Made by a program: the position numbers and the translations under genes
Assembly (NCBI GenBank): GCA_954871525.1
Contig: OX940862.1
Span: 41,656,232 to 41,720,231 of the forward strand
DNA length: 64,000 nt
Origin: Parietaria judaica
Taxonomy: Eukaryota > Streptophyta > Magnoliopsida > Rosales > Urticaceae
Direction: 5' to 3'
The notes under the pieces: model-generated
What the model was told of the DNA's origin: nothing
Database searches by the model: none
Seen by the model: only the letters and a program-made list of their open reading frames with translations
Shown: positions 24,200-35,200 of the stretch, one piece after another
Layout: the number at the start of each line of letters is the position of its first letter
Position numbering within the stretch: position 1 is the stretch's first letter

Positions 24200-24500
24200 T
24201 AATTGGCCACGTCTCTTGAATGTCTTAGTATGCTCTGTGGTTGCGGTTCCGACTGATCTTCCACATCAGAAACAAATTTCTTGAGATTTAATAATCATTT
24301 AATCATATTAGTTTTATTAAACTCTAAATTGTTAGTTGGTTACTTAAATAAGTTAAAAAAACTAATAATTTAGTTTAATTAATTAATTTGCCACGTTTCT
24401 TAAAAGTCTTAGTATGCTCTTCGGTTGCAGTTCCGACTGATCTTCCACATCAGAAATGAATTTCTTGAGATTTACTAATTAGTAATCATTTAATCATATT
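24200..24500 (+). repeat. Two-copy repeat in the transposase intron
   Basis: A block with GTCTTAGTATGCTCT, GTTCCGACTGATCTTCCACA and TTTCTTGAGATTTA occurs at about 24210-24295 and again at about 24395-24480. The same two copies are kept in the relative at 41270-41345 and 41460-41545. Confidence 0.8.
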
Positions 24501-24978
24501 AGTTTAATTAAACTTTAAATAGTTACTTAAAATAAGTTAAAAAAAAATTAAAAAAAGGTAATTTGTATGTGTGGTGATAATTATAAAGTTCTTATTGGAT
24601 TATGGTGTCTTAGAAAGATTGGTTTTTAAATAAGGTTTGCTTTGCAATCTCCTCCAAGCTAGTCTGAGAACCTCGGGGAGTTCTTTCAAGAAAAGCTTGG
24701 GCCTAAAGCGAGATCATAGCATCCTTTCCAGTCGATCTGGCCGTGGAACCTCGGGGAGTTCTGTCCAAAAGGGCTTGATAATTATTTTCACACATAAGAA
24801 ATACCATTTTTAATTTTGTTAACTTTTTTATTTAACTATATCAAATTTAATTAAATTAATATGATTAATATTAAAATTTAAAAAATGTAATTGTAATATT
24901 CCTTGTAATATTTAAATTAATATGTTTTTTTAGGAAACGAGGTCGAGGAACCTATCCAACGACCCCGATGCCCAGTAC

Positions 24979-25159
<181 letters not shown>

Positions 25160-27509
25160 CGGAGGACCCGAACTACGTTCAAGACCAAGACGAGGAAGAG
25201 GAAGTTGACGAAGTTCTACCAATGCCGCCACCGCTAGCTAGACGTGGAAGTGGACGTGGACGGGCCCAACAACAACCCTTAGTTCCGGGTGAGCGAGGTT
25301 GCCCCCCCCCCCCCCCCCCCCCTCCGCTTGCGAGGAAGCGAAAGAAATTAACGGGAGCGGTGTGGCAGCACGACTTCATACCCGACTATAGATGCAACCG
25401 GGAAACTGGCAAGGAAGATAGGTGGGGGATTTGCCGACACTGCAATGAGGAATTTAGTGCTCATCCAAAGAACGACGGCAACAGCCGCCTAGAAAACCAC
25501 GTCAAGACTTGCTTGAAGAAAAAGCGGGCGGAGGAGGTAAGTCGCTTACCCGATGATTTATATAGAATGTATATTACTCAGTGGGTTGTACGCGATGGTT
25601 TGCCTATATCGGCGCCCGAGGGAGAAGGTTTTAACGAAATGATGATGAAGGTGGCGCCGATAAACTATAGAGAAATCTAGTATTATATAACCCACGAGAC
25701 AATTATCAAATTTTATAACCAGCAAAGGGTCGCTTTACAAGAAATGTTCCAACAATCTTCTTACAAAGTGTCTTTAACGTCGGATTTTTGGAAAGGCCAT
25801 GCTAATGATGATTATATTACGGTCGTAGCTCATTTTATCAACGATAATTGGAAAATGGAAAAGCGTATCAAAGGTTTTAGGCCGATGAGGGTTAGGCACA
25901 CATCAGTAAACCTAGCCGAGGCGATACTAGAAGTTTTGTCGGATTGGAACCTTAAGGATAGAGTACTTTCCATTACGTTAGATAACGCAAGTGCCCACGC
26001 CAATGCCGAATAAATAATGAAGGAAAGTTTGACCAATTTTAGGGACGATTGTTTTCATCAAATGTGTGCATGTCATATTATAAACTTGATAGTTCAATCC
26101 GGCTTAAAAGTTATTTCCGATAGTATCGCCAAAATTAGGAACACGATTTTGTATATACGATCATCTACTATGCGTACAGTTTCTTGGGAAGATTATTGCA
26201 GGGCTCACGGTTACCAGGTAAAAACCTTTCAACCGGATATGCCGATCCGTTGGAACTCGACGTACATGATGTTGGATGCTGTCCTACCATACAAGGAGCT
26301 TCTTACAAACAGGATCAACAACCCGGAGCAAGAAGACCGCGAAGACATCACTCCGGACGATTGGCTAATCGCCATCCAATTCCAGGCTTTTCTACACCTT
26401 TTTAATCAAATTACTATTAATTTATCTCATGTTTACTCACCCACGTCTCAGAGCGCTTTGCCCGCTATTTTCGATATACTTTGTCATTTTGAAAACAAAA
26501 AACGTAATGCTTTATTTACCGATGTACTAACCCCGATGATTTCTCGAGTTCTTGGTCGACGTCAACGGGGCAACACCGTCGACGAGTACGCCCGATTCTG
26601 CAACCTTCCTCCGACACCGTGCCCTAACGAAGGCATCGACATTCTTCAATGGTGGCACGCAAATTGATTGCAGTATCCGGTTTTATCCTTGTTGGCTCGT
26701 GACATTCTCACAATCCCGGTCTCAACGGTATCATCAGAGGTGGCATTCTCAATGGCCGGAAGGATGTTAGAGCCTCGCCGCAGGTCTACAAAATCATTGA
26801 CGGTCGAGATCCTTATGCTTTCGAGAGATTGTATTATGGCCAACAAGCGACAACAAGAAAACGATATGTACGACTGAGAATTGACGAATTACTTTTCACA
26901 GATTGAAATGTAATTCGTTTCAATTGTTCGTTTTCTTATTGTACTCAATACTTTGAATTTTTACTTCGTTAGCCGTTTGAAATTTGGTTGTAGTTGTACT
27001 TTCCCGTATCCGACCTTCGAGTTTGTTGAATAAAAACACATATTTTACTTTCTTTTGTTGTAGTATGTTTTATTTATTTCATATTTATTTTTTAAATATT
27101 TAAAACACTTAATATATAATTTAAGTGCTTAAAAATGTATTTTTTTCAAAACCGAACTTAAGTACTAAAATGTTAGATTTGAACAACTAAACGAAACGAG
27201 AGACTAAACAAAAAATAACACAATTAAAAAAAAAAAAATCCTGGATCCGGATATATCCGGGATTTTTTTTCCGGACCCGGATATATCCGTATTCAGGTTT
27301 TTGTAAAAAAAAAAAAATCAGACGAATGGGTTTTTACCCTACATTTTGGGGACCGGTAGGAAATAGTTGTTTTATTTAAAAATAAGTGCGATAATTAATT
27401 ACACTATAATTATATATTTTTATATATATATAAATCAAAACCTTTTGAATAAAACATTTTCTACCCAACTCTTACTCGACTCGGCCCAATTTTTTTTTCG
27501 AGAGAAGAG

Positions 27510-27518
27510 AAACCCTAG
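27510..27518 (+). promoter_or_regulatory. Telo-box, copy A
   Basis: AAACCCTAG just upstream of the predicted 5' UTR intron. Such boxes are common in plant housekeeping and ribosome-related promoters. Confidence 0.5.
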
Positions 27519-27823
27519 CCCAGCTCAATCTCGTCCAATTCTTGAGCTGAATCGCAAGTAAGGTTCCACTCTTGGCTTGAATTGAATCTGGATTTCGTAT
27601 ACGTTTGCCCTTGCTTCGGATTTTCCGATTTTGATTCATGATACACAGTTTTCGGATTGTCTGTTTGCTTTCCGATTGTACTTGTATCGTTCGTTGATTA
27701 AGGTTGTATTTGGATCCACTGTATCGGATTTTGGTATTTGAATTTCGATGTTGAATTTTATTGAATCTTTTGGCCTCTCAGTTTCAATTTTCTGGCTTAC
27801 CCACCGCTCATCAAGGTTCAGTA

Positions 27824-27906
27824 ATGGGAAGGCCAACTTCCATTATCGAGGTCCCCGAAAGAAGCCGCCATTACGACGACCGCCGGCGAGCCACCAGAGG
27901 CCCAGC
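27824..27906 (+). pseudogene. Duplicated N-terminal fragment of NKAP (copy A)
   Basis: MGRPTSIIEVPERSRHYDD and following codons, then the second hAT left end at 27907. It is a duplicate of 28466-28555, seven bases shorter at the insertion edge, with no downstream coding partner. Confidence 0.8.
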
Positions 27907-28151
27907 CAGGGCCGGCCCAACCCTTTTCGGGGCATTGGGCGAATAATTAATATGAGAATTTTTTTTAGAGTCTGCAATACAATATTGCAGGAGCTATTGG
28001 ATTACAGTATTGCAGGAGCTATACGATATAACAAAACTTATACAACTCTATAATTATATATTTATATATATATATAAATCAAAACCTTTTGAATAAAACA
28101 TTTACTACTCAACTCTTACTCGACTCGGCCCAATTTTTTTCGAGAGAAGAG

Positions 28152-28160
28152 AAACCCTAG
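28152..28160 (+). promoter_or_regulatory. Telo-box, copy B
   Basis: Same AAACCCTAG as in copy A, upstream of the original NKAP start codon at 28466. Confidence 0.5.
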
Positions 28161-28465
28161 CCCAGCTCAATCTCGTCTGATTCTTGAGCTGAATCGCAAG
28201 TAAGGTTCCACTCTTGGCTTGAATTGAATCTGGATTTTGTATACGTTTGCCCTTGCTTCGGATTTACCGATTTTGATTCATGATACACAGTTTTCGGAGT
28301 GTCTGATTGCTTTCGGATTGTACTTGTATCGTTCGTTGATTCAGGTTGTATTTGGATGCATTGTATCGGATTTCGGTATTTGAATTTCGATGCTGAAATT
28401 TATTGAATCTTTTGGCCTCTCAGTTTCAATTTTCTGGCTTACCCACTTCTCATCGAGGTTCAGTA

Positions 28466-28555
28466 ATGGGAAGGCCAACTTCCATTATCGAAGTCCCCGA
28501 AAGAAGCCGCCATTACGATGACCGCCGGCGAGCCACCAGAGGCTATAGTCCCAGC
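28466..28555 (+). pseudogene. Native first 30 codons of NKAP, cut off by the hAT insertion
   Basis: From ATG 28466 the frame reads MGRPTSIIEVPERSRHYDD to ...GYSPS at 28555. The hAT element follows at once. On the far side, 30832 continues in the same frame with [16 protein letters not shown], an Arg/Ser-rich start fitting the NKAP family. Taking out 28556-30831 gives one open frame of 470 codons to the stop at 32152-32154. A 5' UTR intron (donor near 28199, acceptor near 28423 or 28463) is likely, judged from GTAAGG and pyrimidine-AG motifs. Confidence 0.88.
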
Positions 28556-29354
28556 CAGGACCGGCCCAACCCTTTTCGGAGCCTTGGGCGAATCATTAAT
28601 ATGAGAATTTTTTTAGAGTCTGCAATACAATATTGCAGGAGCTGTTGGATTACAGTATTGCAGGAGCTATACGATATAACAAAACTTATACAACACATTA
28701 ATAGACTACTCTTTGCATTTCATATACTTTTTTCTTTGCTTATCTCGACTATTTTCTTCACCTCTCGTACACTCTCTTTCACGCCAAACTTCGATCGACG
28801 ATGTACGTTGAGGTTAACTGAAAAAAAAAAAAAAAAAAAACTCAGATTATCAGTTCAAGATGCACACTTGAATCTCCACCGGCGGAGGTACGTAGGTCCC
28901 TGTTTCTCAATCCATTTGTTGATCTTATCCTTAAAGCTTTCAAGCGTAGTTTTTTTTTGTTTCTATCTCTTCCTCTGTGTTGATGGTTATGCGAGATTAT
29001 TCATTTCGTATTCTTTGCTTGAATTGTTAGTGTTTGAGATTAATTGACTTTTACACTGTTTTATTGTGGTTAATGAGATGGAAATATGACAAAGTGTATT
29101 ATTTTTTAATTTTGGAATTGATGAAACTATACTGTTTGATAAAACCATTCAATGAAATATAAACATTTTAGTTATCAATTTCCTCTTACTATTCTATTAA
29201 CTGATAATCTCAGCGATATAAACAACGATATGAAATACATTTGTTTCATATATTGTTTGACAATCTCACTTGAATATATAAAGTAGTAGAAAATAAATAA
29301 AACAACATAAACAATGATTATTATTCATTGCTGTTACTTATTAAATAGGCGCAA

Positions 29355-29384
29355 AAGAACGGATGTGCATAGCACATTTGCTAG
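29355..29384 (+). mobile_element. Helitron-like 3' end
   Basis: Hairpin ATGTGC-ATA-GCACAT at 29363-29377, then TTG and CTAG at 29381-29384, followed by T. This matches the hairpin-plus-CTRR rule of plant Helitron 3' ends. TATACTGTTTGACAATCTCA occurs on both sides (about 29251 and 29384). The 5' end was not fixed. Confidence 0.5.
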
Positions 29385-29928
29385 TATACTGTTTGACAAT
29401 CTCATTTGACAATCTTTTTTTTAAGTATACTATTACCTACAATACTGCATTAAATTGTTTACAAACATATATAATTTGATCAATCAGTGATACTTATAAG
29501 TTATAAGAGCTATATGAATTTGATTTTGCAGCAACAGAAGTCAACCAAACAAAGTATAACACTTTTTAAATATATGCCCAAGTCTTATTAATAGAATAAT
29601 GCATGTGTATGTATATATTTGTATATATATTTATGAGAAATACTTTTTTTTAATCGATAATGTAAAAATCTTTTATTTGATCTAAATCATACAAACTTCT
29701 TTTTCGAAAGGAATATTGTAACAATCTTTTACCAGATGTAAATAATGCATTTCTTTAAGAAATGATACTTTTATTACGTATACTACTCTTTGTGTCTAAT
29801 TACATATAAATACCATGTAGTTAAACTTAAAAAAGATTGAATAACAACATAAAATAAAAATCAAATAGCTTTAATACCATACGCATAAAAAAACATTAAA
29901 CTATCAAAATTTCTCTTTGCTAAGAAAA

Positions 29929-29960
29929 AAAACCCGCAACGCGCGGGTTATATACCTCGT
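29929..29960 (+). repeat. GC-rich hairpin in AT-rich DNA, possible second Helitron end
   Basis: AACCCGC-AACGC-GCGGGTT at 29931-29949, followed by ATATACCTCGT. The stem looks like a Helitron terminator, but the expected CTRR reads CTCG, so the call is weak. Confidence 0.35.
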
Positions 29961-29974
29961 GTACACTATAAGAG

Positions 29975-29987
29975 AATAATTTTAATT

Positions 29988-30024
<37 letters not shown>

Positions 30025-30030
30025 ACAAAG
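29975..30030. repeat. TA microsatellite inside the hAT element
   Basis: A run of TA dinucleotides at about 29990-30020. Confidence 0.8.
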
Positions 30031-30373
30031 AGAATATTTACTATAGAAAATTGAAAATAAGTTTTCTATGAATAAGTAAATTATCTAATGTAAAACTGAA
30101 AAGATAGTGTTTATGTTTTAAGTTTTTTTTAAAACTATTCACTAACAATTTAGGGAATAAGAGAATTAAGGTATTGAACTGAATAAGGAATATTAAATTA
30201 AAAAATTGTATAATATAGCAGAACAAGAGAAGTTAACCAATAAAATATAAGAGGAGGGCCTACTTTCCAGAACTTGTATCACAATTTGTAGATATTCTTT
30301 ACTGAGTTCTTTTTTTTATATTGGCCTAAAATATGTCGCAAGGCCTAATTGTTCAATTATTTCTCACTGGGCC

Positions 30374-30402
30374 AACCCAGTGCTTGGGCCGGGCCTGGCT
30401 TA
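30374..30402. repeat. Second, internal hAT right terminus
   Basis: CCCAGTGCTTGGGCCGGGCCTG matches the true right end at 30802-30823 except at one base (C/T). It is followed by GCTTATCG instead of the flanking duplication. It looks like the original right end of the carrier element. Confidence 0.75.
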
Positions 30403-30460
30403 TCGTATCTTAACACTCCATTGTTGCCCATTGAAACAGATTATCATCTGCAAGCTCGAA

Positions 30461-30469
30461 TTAGGGTTT
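30461..30469 (-). promoter_or_regulatory. Telo-box in the captured NOP53-like promoter
   Basis: TTAGGGTTT (reverse of AAACCCTAA) lies 14 bases before the ATG at 30483. This box is typical of ribosome-biogenesis gene promoters, fitting a NOP53 origin. Confidence 0.5.
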
Positions 30470-30482
30470 GAGCAGCGAGGAG

Positions 30483-32154
30483 ATGGGAAAGAAGGCGTGG
30501 CGGGCCAATATCAGCACTGAAGACATCGACGAGAAGTCGACCAAAGACGCTCTCTCTGCCGTCCCGACCGAAGAAGTCTTCTTCGTCGACAAGTCCAAAG
30601 GTCTGAGATTTTGCTCTCTTTGGATTGGAACTGTTCCAGTTTAAGTTTCTGCGAAGAAGAAAGCATGGTGATGCGTGTTAGGGTATCTTAGTGATGCATT
30701 GCTTTAGGGGTGTTTCTATGATGTATGTCGTTACATTCGTGTAGAATGGAACTGACTTGTTTTAATTCTCACTAGGAGGCCTTGGGCGTTGGCCCAAGCT
30801 GCCCAGTGCCTGGGCCGGGCCTGGTCCCAGCGAAGATCGCCGTACCAGTCGCCGGAGTCCGAGCTACAAGAGCTACGATCGGCAAGACACTCGTCGTCGC
30901 CACCGCGATCGCTCGTTCTCTCCTGAGCGGTCGAACCCTAGACACAATGGAGGTAGTAGGCCTGACGGGCTTCCGAGGAGTTTTGGTCATGGCGGTGGGG
31001 CGAGGCAGTCGGGCTCGGAGTCCGATGAGGAGCTCAAGGGCATGAATTTCGAGGAGTACATGAGGCAGAAGAGGCAGAAGGGGAGGAAGATGCTGAAGAG
31101 TTGTATTTGGAACATCACGCCGAGTCCGCCTAGAGGTGACGACGAGGTGTCCGATGCCGATGATATCCCCTCCGTGGCTCCTGAGAGACGGGATTTGACG
31201 GATAAGGAGAAAGAGGAAGCGAGGTCTGACTCGTCGGAGAGAGGTTTGAGCAGCGATTCTGATTCGGAGTCTGATGATACACGGTCAAAAAAGAGGAAGA
31301 TGAGGCGGAAATCGTCATACTCTGAGAGCGAAGAGTCTGATAGCGAGTCCGACGAGGAAGATGATCGTAGACGGAGGAGGAAATCGAGGAGCAAGAGAAG
31401 CAGCAAGCACAGGAGTAGTAGCAAGAAAAGTAGCAGCAGGAAGAAGAAGAGGAGCCGAAGCAAGAAGAAGACCAAGAGTGAGAGCGACGAATCTGACTTC
31501 AATTCAAGTTCTGATACGGATACTGAAAAGCGGAGTAGATCGAAGCACGGCAAGAAGAAAAGTCTCAACAAAGCACAAGTCGGAGATTTGCTGCCGGAGA
31601 AGAAGTTGGATTCCGAAACCGAGCTAAGCATGAAGAGAACAGTAAAGGAAGGAATAGATGAGGAGGAGCTCGACATGGAAGCAGTGAAATTCATGGAAAT
31701 GAAGGAGACTCAGAAGAATCAAGATCTCGATGACGATCAGTTTGTTGGGCCGGCGCCGCTGCCAAGGGCCGAAGGACACATCAGCTACGGTGGTGCGCTT
31801 AGGCCCGGAGAAGGAGACGCCATTGCACAATACGTTCAGCAGGGGAAGCGTATTCCCCGGAGAGGTGAGGTGGGTCTTTCCGCGGAGGAGATTTCAAAAT
31901 TCGAGAACCTCGGTTACGTGATGAGTGGGAGTCGACATCAGAGAATGAACGCCATTCGTATCCGGAAGGAGAACCAAGTCTACAGTGCCGAGGACAAGCG
32001 TGCTCTGGCGATGTTCAACTACGAGGAGAAGGCGAAGCGCGAGAACAAAGTCATGGCCGATCTGCAGCGGCTGGTGCAGCGGCACATTGGCCAGGATGTG
32101 GGCCCCACGCACGATCCTTTCGGCGGAAAGCCCTCGGAGAGTGGTGATGCATGA
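30483..32154 (+). CDS. NKAP/SynMuv-family gene (MAS2 type), predicted as a NOP53-NKAP chimera
   Basis: Exon 1 (30483-30600) starts [15 protein letters not shown] and ends [10 protein letters not shown], matching the N-terminus of NOP53/SMO4 ribosome-biogenesis proteins. Donor is AAAG|GTCTGA; acceptor TTCTCACTAG at 30775. Exon 2 (30776-32154) crosses the hAT end without a stop and enters NKAP in frame: 1,497 coding bases, 498 residues. The NKAP part has an RS-rich start, [27 protein letters not shown], a Lys/Ser/Asp/Glu-rich middle, and the conserved C-terminus ([40 protein letters not shown]). NKAP proteins are nuclear, linked to RNA processing; Arabidopsis MAS2 is linked to rRNA gene control. 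A shorter product could start at ATG 31042 (370 aa). Splicing is inferred. Without it, NKAP is broken by the transposon. Confidence 0.78.
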
Positions 32155-32224
32155 AGCTCGTTGGCCCCTTGCACGATTCTTTCAGCGGAAAGCCCTCAGA
32201 GAGCGGTGATGCATGAAGCTCGTG
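32101..32224 (+). repeat. 62-bp tandem duplication across the NKAP stop codon
   Basis: GGCCCC...CACGATYCTTTC...GTGATGCATGAAGCTCGT occurs from 32101 and again from 32163. The first copy carries the active stop TGA (32152-32154). The second is 3' UTR. Confidence 0.9.
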
Positions 32225-35200
32225 GGCCTTCGTTCTGTATAATCGGTACTCACTCTCTGCTAAACTTAATGGTTGTTTAGGTGATGTTGAACATGAATGT
32301 TGCTCTGTTTGGGTTAATTTTTAGCAGAGTTTGTAGCTTGAAGTAACCTTAGGTGTCATGAAATCGGTACTTTTTCTTTTAGAAACTCTCATTATTGTTG
32401 GTTGTTTGGATGACATAGAATGATACTTGACTTTGCTAGGATTTATGCAACTTTTGAAGCTTGAAGTTCTCTTATAGATAACGACACCGAAATTCGCAAG
32501 TGGGTGCGTGTTAAACCAAGCTAATTATTTACGTTTTCGTGCCTCATTCAGAACTCAGAAGCGAATGTAATTTTTGGATAACTTAGGCCCTGTATTCACA
32601 TTTAGAAATGTTTTGGTTTGGAAAATATGTTTGATAAACCATGTTTTCGGAATGTTACTTGTTTGGTTAGGTTTTCTTTTTAACATTAGAAACATAACAT
32701 GAAACCATGTTTGGTTAGGTTCTTAGATTTTAATCAATTTTTCAAATTATAGAATAGATATAAACTCAATTAACAGAAAAGCCAATATATAAAATTAGAT
32801 ATAATTTAAAAGTGCGAATTCATTAATATAAGTTATAACAACTTTTTAAATTTTAGCTATAATTATTAAGTTCGGGAATATATAATATAATATAATATAA
32901 ATCAATTCAAGTGTTGTCCCTACGTTACTGCCACATTTGCGATGCTAAAATATGTTTAAACTGTTTTTATCGAGCTATTCGGCTTTGTTTTTCTGACAAA
33001 TAACATGACATGTGCTTAAGAATAAGTAAATGAGATTTAAAGACGTCAAATCATCCTTCTTCTTGGCTCTCCCTCTCCCCTTCGCTCTGATAGATGACTT
33101 CGGGTTTTTTGATATGGTGCCATAAACTTTGGCTTGTTTCCGTATCCATCGTCTACTACATAGAAATAATTACCAGGTGGTATCAAGAAATTAGTATTGT
33201 CAACCGATATAACCTCTCACATTACTCGGGAATTAGCCATAGAACCTTCACATCCGGTTTTCAATCGGAAATTTGGCTTTCAGTCTTTGTATGTCTCTGA
33301 TTTTGCAATTGTGATTGCTAAAATATGTTCAACTCTTAGCCGGAAATCCAGTTATGCTTCTCATTCTTCGGCAGGGGGCAAAGCGTCAAATTCGGTAGTC
33401 GGCTTGAAATTCGTAAACTGCTCACCCCTTTGGTGCTACAAAGATTTTCGGATCTTCTCAATTTATGAACGAGTAATTTTGGCGCCTTTCCCATTTGTAT
33501 TTTTGTTGCATTTTATTTCTATTAACAAATTAGTGGTTTCGATTTCATTAAAGTTTGAAAGCTGCATCTATTTCCCTAACAAAACTCCTTTCATGGACCC
33601 GGGCTTTTCGTAGGCCCATGAAAGGAGAGCCGGTACCTCGGCGGCTGGGGTTGTTTGGCGGATTTTTGTTGTTAAGACTTTATTATTGTATTTGGTTGAT
33701 CATTGGAAAGAATGAAATCACTTTTGAACCTAATTAACCCTAATTTATGATGTCAAGATTGATTATGCAATTCGAATAAAAGGTTAATTTATGGTGTCAA
33801 GATTGACAATGCATGGATTGAATTTGCTCGACCGAGGTAAAAGATGAACCCAATCCGATCTTATTGAATTTTGGAAAAGTAACCTAATTCGACTCAAATT
33901 TTTTGAATGCCAGATCCAACCAAACCCAAAAAACCCTGGGTCTGGTTAGGATTGTTGGGTTAGGTCGACATCGGAGTGAACTAAAATAAAAAATAAAAAT
34001 ATTTAACAAATAACACTTAAATTTAAAGCATTAAAGCGTCAATCAATAAGCCTAAATCTAATATTAATGTGTTTAAACATCCAATTCAAAAACTAAATGT
34101 TATTATAGTCTTAAACATTCGATAACAAAAGTATTGAACTTAGTCGTAAACTAAATTGAAAACGTGATCGTAAACATAAACTAGAAACATAGTAATAGAT
34201 ATTAAATTATGACGAAACATAAAGATAAGACTCTAGAGGTATTTTGTTTTCTTGTTGTGTGTTTTTACTTACTTGACACACACACGCATATATATATGTA
34301 TATTTATAATTAATTAATAATTAAAAAAATTGACCATTCCAATTTAAAAAATAATAATTAAAGTCCTATCTTATTGGATCGTTGGATTGCAATAATAATA
34401 AAAAAAACAATTTAACATATAACCTTTAATATTATTTTAATACGTTCAATTAATGAACCTTTGGTAAGTATTGATGCGCGAAAATGGCCGAAAAATGCGC
34501 ATAGTAAGCATAATTTTAAAGATTAAAAAAATAACAATTTTCTTACATTTGTTTAATGTTTACTTTTTAAAACATTTTACACATAAAATTAGTATAAAAA
34601 AATGTATAAATTATTATATTCATTTTAATTTTGGTCTGGTCAATTGTTCCGGCGCGACCCCAATATATTCAGTTCAACTCCAATTCGATTAACTTATTGA
34701 GTGGAGTTCAATCTAATCCAATTATAACCGGGTTAATTGGGTTGAGCTAGATCGCAAAAATAACACTACTTCTTAAACGAGCACGGACCCTCGCTATTAA
34801 AATAGAAAGGTAAAGTGATAAACTGCACAACTAGCAAAACCTTGAGGGTGTTGTCATAACGTGATCAATACGCCGTATTGTCAATGCAATGTGTGGGAGT
34901 GGGTCCATTTTGTGTGCATGAGCCTCTTTGGAGGAGTTGGAGCTTTCACCAATGGGAGGGACTAAAGTGCAATGTTTCTATAACAAGTAGGTGGGATTGA
35001 ACAAGAGGGCCCAAATATGGGATCTTCAAGTTCACATTTCCACCCAAAACTTAGAATTTGTTCATGAATTGGGACTCTTGATATGATTTACCTCATCAAA
35101 GTGGCAGGCAAGCTAATAGAGAAAAAAGTTACTTGTCTTCCTTTAATTCACAACCCTTTTCCTCTCATGACTCATTGCTATTGTAACTAGGGTTGCACAA

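Larger units (their letters stand above)
27404..28692 (+). repeat. 644-bp tandem duplication of the NKAP promoter, 5' UTR, first codons and hAT left end
   Basis: Copy A is 27404-28047 and copy B 28048 to about 28692. Both contain the CGACTCGGCCCAA region, a telo-box (AAACCCTAG at 27510-27518 and 28152-28160), a probable 5' UTR intron donor (CGCAAGTAAGG), the ATG (27824; 28466) and about 140 bp of the hAT left end. The duplication is therefore younger than the hAT insertion. Copy A has lost CTATAGT next to the insertion. Confidence 0.9.
28556..30823. mobile_element. Composite non-autonomous hAT element in NKAP (2,268 bp)
   Basis: The left end is CAGGACCGGCCCAACCC and the inverted right end CAGGCCCGGCCCAGGCA. 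GTCCCAGC is repeated exactly at 28548-28555 and 30824-30831, the 8-bp duplication of hAT insertion. No transposase frame. The inside holds unrelated pieces: a 5'-UTR-like stretch with a GTACGTAG donor at 28888, two Helitron-like 3' hairpins, an extra hAT right end at 30374-30402, and a NOP53-like promoter plus first exon. Confidence 0.9.

Noticed and set aside
28403..29047. 214-codon open frame through the NKAP start into the hAT element
   Set aside because: After the first 30 NKAP codons it is transposon sequence with poly-Lys from an A run. Its donor at 28888 is out of phase with the acceptor at 30776.
33197..33613. 138-codon frame 3' of NKAP
   Set aside because: No recognised motif, biased composition and no splice context. 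Kept only as part of the intergenic note.
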